Shown here piece after piece: positions 1 through 5,447 of a stretch of DNA of 6,524 bases. The notes under the pieces were generated by a model, which was not told the origin of the DNA, ran no database searches, and was given only the letters and a program-made list of their open reading frames with translations. A program made the translations under genes and the position numbers. Origin of the DNA: Candidatus Heimdallarchaeota archaeon (GTDB lineage: Archaea > Asgardarchaeota > Heimdallarchaeia > Heimdallarchaeales > Kariarchaeaceae); NCBI GenBank assembly GCA_015522385.1, contig WAMJ01000221.1, positions 1 through 6,524 on the forward strand, written 5' to 3'. Position 1 is the stretch's first letter, and each line of letters starts with the position of its first letter.

Positions 1-86
1 ACCATATCGTGTGAAGCTCGGACAGATTCATCCCTGATCTCTGTTCTCTTGGGAGCTGTGATCCATAGGGCGCGGGTCTCTATCAA
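1..86 (-). CDS. N-terminus of a probable zinc-type medium-chain alcohol dehydrogenase (partial)
   Basis: The minus strand is open from a TTG at 86 down to the left edge, giving 28 complete codons. The peptide reads LIETRALWITAPKRTEIRDE and continues SVRASHDMV. It fits the N-terminal strand pattern of medium-chain dehydrogenases (short strand with 'AL', a 'P-K-x-x-E-I-R' turn, then 'E-x-V...MV'). The catalytic zinc ligands and the Rossmann domain would lie outside the window, so the family call rests on the N-terminus only. The TTG start is chosen because it lies 8 nt downstream of a clear Shine-Dalgarno (95-100), no ATG or GTG occurs upstream in frame, and an in-frame stop lies at 126-128. 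The gene is divergent from the PTPS-like gene, sharing a gap of about 110 bases. Alternatives are a quinone oxidoreductase or threonine dehydrogenase-like member of the same superfamily. Confidence 0.6.
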   Translation of the reverse strand, partial: MIETRALWITAPKRTEIRDESVRASHDM

Positions 87-93
87 ACTAAGA

Positions 94-101
94 TCTCCTC
101 T
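94..101 (-). promoter_or_regulatory. Ribosome binding site that decides the TTG start of the dehydrogenase
   Basis: On the minus strand these bases read AGAGGAGA or close to it. They are complementary to the 3' end of archaeal 16S rRNA and sit 8 nt before the TTG at 86. This is the clearest Shine-Dalgarno in the window and supports a non-ATG start for this gene. Confidence 0.65.
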
Positions 102-122
102 CGTAAGTCCAAATCTGGAGAT

Positions 123-135
123 GATTTAAAAAATA
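123..135 (-). promoter_or_regulatory. TATA-like box for the dehydrogenase gene
   Basis: On the minus strand this reads TATTTTTTAAATC. Its centre is about 42 bases upstream of the TTG start, which predicts transcription start near 101-102 and a short leader of about 15 nt that still contains the ribosome binding site. The assignment rests on composition and spacing alone. Confidence 0.45.
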
Positions 136-160
136 CTTACTCTGGAGACATCTTTTCCAA

Positions 161-172
161 GCGAGTTTTAAG
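161..172 (+). promoter_or_regulatory. BRE/TATA-like promoter of the PTPS-like gene, predicted leaderless
   Basis: GCGAGTTTTAAG combines a purine-rich upstream part with a TTTTAA core. The core is centred about 27 bases before the ATG at 196, so transcription should begin at or next to the start codon. No Shine-Dalgarno precedes this ATG, in keeping with leaderless translation. Confidence 0.5.
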
Positions 173-195
173 AACTGAACGATACAAAATAGCAT

Positions 196-582
196 ATGTT
201 CGAGATTGGTGTTCGATCTGATCTTTCAATTGCACACTCCCTGAAGGGGGAAGTATTTGGACCAGCACAGAATCTTCACGGGGCAACCTACGAAGTGGAA
301 CTGGCCATTTCGGCAGATAGACTGAACAATGCAGGAATCGTTCTAGATTTAGGCGTTGCAATGCAAGTGTTGGATAGCGTTCTTGCGAAGCTAAACTATA
401 GAAATTTGGACGAGGTGGAGACCTTTGATGGGATGAACACCACCACTGAATACCTTGCAAAGTACATCTGCGAGGAGGTTATCAAACAAGTAGCTGGGAA
501 GGGCAATGACATATCTATGGTCAAGGTTGTTTTGTGGGAGAACTCCCGGATGTGGGCATCCTATTCCAGAGTGATCACATGA
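196..582 (+). CDS. 6-pyruvoyltetrahydropterin synthase / QueD-like protein with altered active site
   Basis: This 128-residue protein has the length and motif order of the T-fold PTPS/6-carboxytetrahydropterin synthase family, which converts dihydroneopterin triphosphate to pterins or to a 7-deazaguanine precursor using zinc and a Cys/Asp/His relay. Visible family features are the first zinc histidine H14 (SIAHSL), H28 in LHGATYEVEL, the LDLG turn at 50-53, NTTTE at 81-85 and the substrate-binding Glu E115 in VLWE. Several canonical residues are missing. The usual HGH is HGA (A30 for the third zinc His), the catalytic Cys four residues before the first His of HGH is A24, and the usual Asp-His of the LDH motif is N67-Y68. 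It may therefore run different chemistry or bind a pterin-like ligand without the normal reaction. A named role in queuosine, archaeosine or folate synthesis is not justified. The start at 196 suits a leaderless transcript. Its stop overlaps the start of the next gene (ATGA), so the two are translationally coupled. Confidence 0.85.
   Translation: MFEIGVRSDLSIAHSLKGEVFGPAQNLHGATYEVELAISADRLNNAGIVLDLGVAMQVLDSVLAKLNYRNLDEVETFDGMNTTTEYLAKYICEEVIKQVAGKGNDISMVKVVLWENSRMWASYSRVIT
571..576 (+). promoter_or_regulatory. Possible ribosome binding site for the glycosyltransferase-methyltransferase gene
   Basis: GTGATC just before the ATG at 579 can pair with the 3'-terminal end of archaeal 16S rRNA (the GGTGATC extension of the Shine-Dalgarno complement). 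It sits at the close spacing expected for that part of the helix. It lies inside the end of the PTPS-like gene and favours 579 over the in-frame upstream ATG at 534. Confidence 0.35.
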
Positions 583-2303
583 CCCTCTATTTCCTTCTAC
601 CTAGGACACAGAATCTCAGTGGTGGGACTCTCTATAACGAGATGATTATGGAGTGGTTGGATATTCCATACCAGATAATTTGGCTTGAAGGGGATTTCCC
701 CTCGGGCGTCGATTCAGGAAATCTTCCAAAATTTGGAAAGAAGGATATCGTGGTCATCGATTCTCTTCTCCTCCCAGCTCTGTGCAGTGAACTTGATCGA
801 TTTCCAAAAGTTATCGTTCTCCGGCACTTCCTCCCATCGGTGGAGTTCGGTGTCAAAGAATGTCACCACCGGAATATCACAACGAATGTGGTCACTGGAA
901 AAATACTGCAAGAATATTTTTCGAATAGTGCCCTGATTATTCCAGGTATAGACCACGTCACAGACTACAGTCCACCAGCTACACGGAACGAATTTGCCCT
1001 TCTGTGCGTAGGAGCGATAACCCCATTGAAGAATCAGATCAGGGGATTGGATCTGATTGAGATGTTACCAGATAGGTACACCCTAACTTTCGCGGGTGCA
1101 ATGACAAATGACTATGCTAAAAACGTGATTTCAATGGTCAGGCAGAGAGAACTAGAGGATCGGATAAGGTTTGTGGGGGAACTTAACCTTGGGGCCCTGT
1201 GTGAGCTATACAGGAGATCTAGCTTATTGCTCTCATTCTCAAAATTCGAAGCCTATGGAATTGCCATATCCGAGGCGATGGTTTTCGGTCTTCCAACGAT
1301 CGCAATATCATCAGGTAATCTCCGGTACACGATTGGAGATGCAGGGGTACTTGTAAATACGTTAGAAGAGATGGCAACCCAGATACAGCGATTGTGTGAC
1401 AATGGGAAAACTTGGAAGAGCCTTTCCGATAGATGCCGTACGAGAGGGTCCGAACTTCCGACATGGAAGGAGCAGTCAGAGAAACTGGCTGCAGTTATCC
1501 TAGAACTCGGGGGTGACCCAGTAACCTTCAGTACTGATTGGTTGTTCCTCAGGAGTGAATACGACAGTACAGCGAGGAATGGTGAGCTTAGGGAACTTTT
1601 TCTCCAGTACTGCTCCCAGCACAGGGTTGAACGAATCTACGACCTAGGGGCTGGTTTTGGGCACAACGCCCTCTACATCTCGAAGTACATAAAGGAGCCA
1701 ATGGAATTTGTACTTATTGAGATCAACGACGGGATTATTGCTCGGGGAATCCGAAACATCGCAGATCAATTCAGAAGACTGGGAGAGGAGGTTGAAGTCA
1801 TGGGTCAAACAGTCACGGTAAGAGGACGTCAGAACATCTCCTTCAGGTATGAGAACAGAGACCTGTTCGAGGTAGAGCATTTTGAAGGTGCAGTGATCTG
1901 TAATGCCCTGCTGGACGTACTTCCTCCGAACAGACTCCATGAGCTTTTAGGGAGAGCAAGTATTGTATACGCGACCCTCAACTATGTTGGAACGACAATA
2001 AATGATTCACAGAGGTGGACCGATCTATATGATGATCACATGAGAAAGAGTGGTAGGATAGGACCGGATATATTGAACTACCTCCCTAAGACCACAAGTA
2101 TAAAGCCTTCGATCTGGCAGCTCTCAGGTATGGACAAGGAGATAGAGGGGATGATACTGGACTATATGGAGAACTCGATACCTGACCTACTGGATGATGA
2201 CCAGGAGTTTAAAAAGTGGATCAACGAGAGGAGAGACGATGTGAGAAGGGGGGTTTGTAAAATGGATATCAGACATGTGGACGTGTTGTACGTCAACTAT
2301 TGA
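579..2303 (+). CDS. Fusion of a GT4-like glycosyltransferase with a SAM-dependent methyltransferase
   Basis: A 574-residue protein with two enzymatic halves. Residues 1-310 resemble a GT-B, family 4-like glycosyltransferase. They hold a short N-domain opening with MTLYFLLPRTQNLSGGTLYN, a GAITPLKNQ donor-site loop at 145-153 (K151), and the E-x7-E signature E224-E232 (FEAYGIAISE) that contacts the nucleotide-sugar. Residues from about 320 to 574 resemble a class I methyltransferase, with motif I DLGAGFG at 355-361, an acidic ribose-binding position near E381 (VLIEIND), and VICNALLDVLPP at 439-450. A charged C-terminal extension ends in RHVDVLYVNY. The start at 579 forms an ATGA overlap with the PTPS-like stop; an in-frame ATG at 534 would overlap that gene by 49 nt and add 15 residues unlike a Rossmann start. 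No membrane segment is apparent, so it is probably cytosolic. Sugar donor, acceptor and methyl target are unknown. The 3' end overlaps the convergent phosphatidyltransferase gene by 11 bp. Confidence 0.87.
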   Translation: MTLYFLLPRTQNLSGGTLYNEMIMEWLDIPYQIIWLEGDFPSGVDSGNLPKFGKKDIVVIDSLLLPALCSELDRFPKVIVLRHFLPSVEFGVKECHHRNITTNVVTGKILQEYFSNSALIIPGIDHVTDYSPPATRNEFALLCVGAITPLKNQIRGLDLIEMLPDRYTLTFAGAMTNDYAKNVISMVRQRELEDRIRFVGELNLGALCELYRRSSLLLSFSKFEAYGIAISEAMVFGLPTIAISSGNLRYTIGDAGVLVNTLEEMATQIQRLCDNGKTWKSLSDRCRTRGSELPTWKEQSEKLAAVILELGGDPVTFSTDWLFLRSEYDSTARNGELRELFLQYCSQHRVERIYDLGAGFGHNALYISKYIKEPMEFVLIEINDGIIARGIRNIADQFRRLGEEVEVMGQTVTVRGRQNISFRYENRDLFEVEHFEGAVICNALLDVLPPNRLHELLGRASIVYATLNYVGTTINDSQRWTDLYDDHMRKSGRIGPDILNYLPKTTSIKPSIWQLSGMDKEIEGMILDYMENSIPDLLDDDQEFKKWINERRDDVRRGVCKMDIRHVDVLYVNY

Positions 2304-2925
2304 CACTTCTGACCCTGAAATATGAGGAGGAGAAGCTGTAGATGAGGAGGACGGTGATTATACCATCGATTATGGTAACATATACTGGACATTTCCCCAA
2401 AAGCAGGAGGGAAAACACGAGAACTGAGGAGGAGGTAGATCCAATGAGCTTTGTCATTGTCGAAGACTGGACACTTACAGTCTCAAATCCCCTGATCAGA
2501 ATGACATAGACATAGCGAAGAACTGCAGGGATGATTAACCAGTAACCGATGAACTGTAAAAGTATCACGGAGGTCAGGTACACCTGCAGAGAGTCTGTCT
2601 CCATATCGATGAATGCCCCTGCGACACTTGTATCCTCTCGCTTTCTAGCGATCCACCCATCAAGGACATCCAAGATTATGATATTGACTGAGGACACGAT
2701 AACAAAGACCCAGATAGCATATCCAGATGTGACGAGATAGAAAGTCAAAAAGAGTAGAATTACACGGATGACAGAGATAGCATTGGCAATGCTCAGGTGA
2801 GCCCCCAAGTCCCAGAAATTGTATAGAAGGGGGACTATCAGGATAACTCCAAGTCTGATATCTACCCATAGCAGAGGAGTGAGGAGGAGGATGGCAACTG
2901 CATTGTTCACCTCGTTACGTCTCAT
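2293..2925 (-). CDS. CDP-alcohol phosphatidyltransferase family membrane protein
   Basis: A 210-residue hydrophobic protein carrying the full CDP-alcohol phosphatidyltransferase signature: D86-x2-D89-G90-x2-A93-R94-x8-G103-x3-D107-x3-D111 (LDVLDGWIAR ... GAFIDMETD). The four Asp bind the divalent metals that activate transfer of a phosphoalcohol from a CDP-linked donor to an acceptor alcohol. About six membrane segments can be seen (roughly 9-34, 46-66, 69-86, 112-132, 134-146, 163-198). The family includes phosphatidylglycerophosphate, phosphatidylinositol-phosphate and archaetidyl transferases; which one cannot be told here. The DMETD sequence and the LRYVYV segment at 136-141 look unlike the common lipid synthases. 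The ATG at 2925 is chosen: it follows the cystathionine beta-synthase stop by 1 nt, while the alternative TTG at 2946 would overlap that gene by 20 nt. It is probably cotranscribed with cystathionine beta-synthase. Its 3' end overlaps the converging glycosyltransferase-methyltransferase gene. Confidence 0.9.
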   Translation of the reverse strand: MRRNEVNNAVAILLLTPLLWVDIRLGVILIVPLLYNFWDLGAHLSIANAISVIRVILLFLTFYLVTSGYAIWVFVIVSSVNIIILDVLDGWIARKREDTSVAGAFIDMETDSLQVYLTSVILLQFIGYWLIIPAVLRYVYVILIRGFETVSVQSSTMTKLIGSTSSSVLVFSLLLLGKCPVYVTIIDGIITVLLIYSFSSSYFRVRSVNS

Positions 2926-2926
2926 C

Positions 2927-4282
2927 TTACAATCCCGAATTCTCAACTACATCTTTAACGGTAACGAGACCTACGATCTGTCCTTTGTCCTTGACCAGTG
3001 CCAAGTCTTCTCCTCTAAGGAAGTCCCGAAGATGATCCAAGGATGTTGAGATGTCGATTGAACCGACCTCTTTTAGATTGGATACATCAACGGGAGAGTC
3101 GAGGTCAAGGTCCGATCTGATCAGTTGGTGATAGAGCTGTTTTCGATGTAAAACCTTGAACTCTGCACCGTCCCCAACCAGAACCTGTGAAATGTTCTCA
3201 AATTTTCGGAAGACATCTAGAGCCTTCCTCCATGTGTCTCTCTTGGAAATGCTTACGATCCCTTGAAGGTTCGGTGGTTTTGCATCAAGTAGCTCAGGGA
3301 TACTTTTCGCGGGAGGAAGGAAACCGTGCTTTCTCATCCACATATCGTTGAAAATCTTTCCCAAATACCTCTCACCTGTATCAGGAAGGAGGATGACCAC
3401 CACTGAACCGTCGGGATAATCCCTGTACTTCACGGCTCCCGAGACGGCTAGACCTGCGGACCCACCTACCATAAGTCCCTCCTCACGGGCGAGCCTCCGT
3501 GTCCATTCGAATGACTCTTGGTCGTTTACCTTGACGAATTTATCAATGACATCGAAGTCTACATTTGTGGGGATTATGTCCTCACCGACTCCCTCTACCT
3601 TGTAACCATGGGCCTGAACATCGGTATTCTTGTATTCGTGGTAGTGTGCGAGGATCGAGCCATCAGGGTCAGGAGCAATGACCTTTATTTCAGGATTCTT
3701 CTCCTTTAGGAACCTACCCGTTCCACTGATGGTTCCGCCAGTCCCAACTCCAGCGACAAAATGAGTCACTCGACCATCAGTGTCCCTCCAGACCTCTGGT
3801 CCCGTAGTGTTGTAGTGTGCTAAAGGATTGCTCTCATTCCAGTACTGCCTTGCCCAGAAGCTGTTCGGTGTTTCCTTAGCAAGTCTCTCGGCCACTGAGT
3901 AATATGACCTCGGATCATCTGGCTCTACCTCGGTTGGAGTGACTATTACTTCACAACCCATGGCCTTCACGAGGTTGATCTTCTCGGGGGACATCTTGTC
4001 AGGCATTACGAGTATGACCTTGTACCCCCTTCTGATCCCAACCAAGGCCAAAGCCAATCCTGTATTTCCAGATGTTGCCTCGATTATCGTTCCCCCCGGT
4101 TTGAGCAGACCCTTCTTCTCTGCGTCATCGATCATGGGCACGGCGATCCTATCTTTGGAGGACCTCCCTGGATTAAAGGCCTCAACCTTGGCATAAAATG
4201 TCACCTTTTCGGTGCTCAAAGTGTGTAACTTGACCAGAGGAGTATCTCCAATTGTGTCGACTATGGAGTCGTAGACCTTCAT
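2927..4282 (-). CDS. cbs: Cystathionine beta-synthase with C-terminal CBS-domain pair
   Basis: This 451-residue, PLP-dependent (fold type II) enzyme would condense L-serine (or O-acetylserine/cysteine variants) with homocysteine to cystathionine in transsulfuration. PLP-binding Lys is K43 in NPGRSSKDR; the substrate loop is SGNTG at 71-75; the phosphate-cradle glycine loop is GVGTGGTISGTG at 178-189; a GGSAG loop lies at 273-277 and PDTGERY at 300-306. VEGVGEDIIPTN at 229-240 and DPDGSI at 205-210 resemble cystathionine beta-synthases more than cysteine synthases. The C-terminal part (about 330-451) holds two CBS motifs (about 335-388 and 395-448), typically binding adenosyl ligands such as S-adenosylmethionine or AMP. 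No N-terminal heme-binding extension is present, unlike the animal enzyme. The ATG at 4282 lies 27 bases from a TATA-like box, so the message is predicted leaderless. A cysteine synthase activity cannot be excluded from sequence. Confidence 0.9.
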   Translation of the reverse strand: MKVYDSIVDTIGDTPLVKLHTLSTEKVTFYAKVEAFNPGRSSKDRIAVPMIDDAEKKGLLKPGGTIIEATSGNTGLALALVGIRRGYKVILVMPDKMSPEKINLVKAMGCEVIVTPTEVEPDDPRSYYSVAERLAKETPNSFWARQYWNESNPLAHYNTTGPEVWRDTDGRVTHFVAGVGTGGTISGTGRFLKEKNPEIKVIAPDPDGSILAHYHEYKNTDVQAHGYKVEGVGEDIIPTNVDFDVIDKFVKVNDQESFEWTRRLAREEGLMVGGSAGLAVSGAVKYRDYPDGSVVVILLPDTGERYLGKIFNDMWMRKHGFLPPAKSIPELLDAKPPNLQGIVSISKRDTWRKALDVFRKFENISQVLVGDGAEFKVLHRKQLYHQLIRSDLDLDSPVDVSNLKEVGSIDISTSLDHLRDFLRGEDLALVKDKGQIVGLVTVKDVVENSGL

Positions 4283-4304
4283 TGAGTCATCTAGCTCAGT
4301 AGCA

Positions 4305-4317
4305 TTTTAAAACCTCG
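4305..4317 (-). promoter_or_regulatory. BRE/TATA-like promoter of the cystathionine beta-synthase gene
   Basis: On the minus strand this reads CGAGGTTTTAAAA. The TTTTAAAA core is centred about 27 bases before the ATG at 4282 and the purine-rich CGAGG lies directly upstream, as in an archaeal BRE. It predicts a leaderless transcript, probably also covering the downstream phosphatidyltransferase gene. Confidence 0.55.
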
Positions 4318-4405
4318 ACTTAGGGGGAGTTATCCATTAATAGATATTGAATAGTGAGTTTTCTACAACTATTTCCTCCTATTTTTAGGTACTCTCCGCA
4401 CAGCA

Positions 4406-4413
4406 TTTTTATT
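4406..4413 (+). promoter_or_regulatory. TATA-like box of the beta-helix surface protein gene
   Basis: TTTTTATT is centred about 27 bases upstream of the ATG at 4436, predicting transcription from the start codon itself. No Shine-Dalgarno is seen before that ATG. The 153-base gap from 4283 to 4435 therefore holds two divergent promoters and nothing else recognisable. Confidence 0.5.
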
Positions 4414-4435
4414 CTTGGTCAAATCGTAACTCTTG

Positions 4436-5422
4436 ATGCATACATCAAAAAAATATATCATGGTGCTGCTTCTTTTTGCTCCAATTATACCCGCATCTGC
4501 TCTTCAACCAGCAGGTAATGGGATTGTCATTAACGCTATCTCAGAAGTCACAGTGATTGATGGAGATGCCAAATTGGCGGAATTGGCTTCATCGGGATCT
4601 GGGAGCCGAAGAGACCCATTCGTCATCGAGGCAACAATCACAGGATCAGGGAGTGAGAACCTTTTGACAGTTAAAAACACCAAAGACTACTTCATCATTC
4701 AGAACAGCGTATTCTCCAATGCGAACTGGTCAGTAGTCTTTGACAATGTCGTAAACGGGGGTATACGGGATTCGAGCATAACAGACTCAATCGGTGGGGT
4801 TCTACTTACAGATACGACTTTTTCTGTCATTGACAATGTGTCCATCTCGAACTTCAAGAGCAATGCATTCTTCGGGATAGCTCTCTACGAATCTAGTCAC
4901 AACTCAGTGTACGCGTCCACCATTGATTTCACAAAGAGTTCTGGATCTCTCCAGCTTCAGCAGTACACAGACCCGGGTGGAGTGAAGTCGGACCCCTCTG
5001 ATTTCAATACTTTCGACGGGAACACCATTATTGGTGCAGCCACTGGTTTCGTCGGAGAGGGTTCGGTGGGTAACACGATCTCCAACAACATATTTCAAGA
5101 CAATACAGTTGGAGTTTATCTCAAGGACATGACCACTGTCTCTATTCTCCGCAATGACTTCCAAGGAAACAAAGAGGTAGCTATACAGGTAATCGATTCG
5201 TACAACATCAACATAGAACAGAATTCTTTCAAGGACAATGGAGAGGTTCTAATCATCAAAAATCCAGGTATTACCACAACTATCCCCACGGCAACCAATA
5301 CAGACATTCCGAATTTCACATTGACAGAGACTGCTGCAAATTTCCCATTTTTGGCACTTCTGATATCTGGTAGCGTAGCAATATTATTCTATCGAACTAA
5401 ATTGAAGAAGATAAGGAAGTGA
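4436..5422 (+). CDS. Secreted, C-terminally anchored right-handed beta-helix protein
   Basis: A 328-residue protein with a cleavable-looking signal peptide (MHTSKKYIMVLLLFAPIIPA, then SALQ; likely cleavage after SA-type residues near 22). A short lead-in follows with SGSGSRRDPFVIE at 53-65, the 'GSG..DPFVIE' phrase that often precedes NosD/PbH1-type repeats in archaeal surface proteins. From about 75 to 275 there are repeated strand-turn units rich in N, S, T and I/V (for example FIIQNSVFSN, GIRDSSITDS, NTISNNIFQDNTVGVYL, SILRNDFQGN, NINIEQNSFKDN), which fit a right-handed parallel beta-helix. A Thr/Pro-rich linker (about 278-298) leads to one membrane segment at about 303-319 and a basic tail (YRTKLKKIRK), so the helix should face outside the cell. 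Possible roles are carbohydrate binding or lysis, or adhesion; no catalytic residues can be assigned. The ATG at 4436 is preferred over the TTG at 4433 because of its TATA distance and the signal peptide. Confidence 0.85.
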   Translation: MHTSKKYIMVLLLFAPIIPASALQPAGNGIVINAISEVTVIDGDAKLAELASSGSGSRRDPFVIEATITGSGSENLLTVKNTKDYFIIQNSVFSNANWSVVFDNVVNGGIRDSSITDSIGGVLLTDTTFSVIDNVSISNFKSNAFFGIALYESSHNSVYASTIDFTKSSGSLQLQQYTDPGGVKSDPSDFNTFDGNTIIGAATGFVGEGSVGNTISNNIFQDNTVGVYLKDMTTVSILRNDFQGNKEVAIQVIDSYNINIEQNSFKDNGEVLIIKNPGITTTIPTATNTDIPNFTLTETAANFPFLALLISGSVAILFYRTKLKKIRK

Positions 5423-5440
5423 GAACATAGTACATCCTCT

Positions 5441-5447
5441 GGAGGAG
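5441..5447 (+). promoter_or_regulatory. Shine-Dalgarno-like GGAGGAG at the head of the TPR gene
   Basis: GGAGGAG is a strong match to the 16S rRNA complement, but it abuts the in-frame TTG at 5448 with no spacer, and no start codon in that frame lies at the usual 5-9 nt distance. It may also be chance, since GAG GAG encodes Glu-Glu if translation began further upstream. Confidence 0.3.

Noticed and set aside
137..460. Minus-strand open frame of 107 codons opposite the PTPS-like gene
   Set aside because: It is rich in Arg, Pro and Ser with no recognisable motif, and lies wholly against a clearly coding PTPS-like frame; it is a shadow.
534..578. Upstream in-frame ATG start for the glycosyltransferase-methyltransferase gene
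   Set aside because: It would overlap the PTPS-like gene by 49 nt and add 15 residues that do not fit the start of a Rossmann strand; the ATGA start at 579 is better.
2926..2946. TTG at 2946 as start of the phosphatidyltransferase
   Set aside because: It adds seven residues inside the end of cystathionine beta-synthase; an ATG exactly 1 nt after that stop is the simpler choice.
4321..4400. A/T-rich stretch with TTAATAG and TTTTTAGG as possible repeat, terminator or operator
   Set aside because: No clear inverted repeat, direct repeat or T-run after a gene end could be made out; it lies between divergent promoters, so only the TATA-like boxes were kept.
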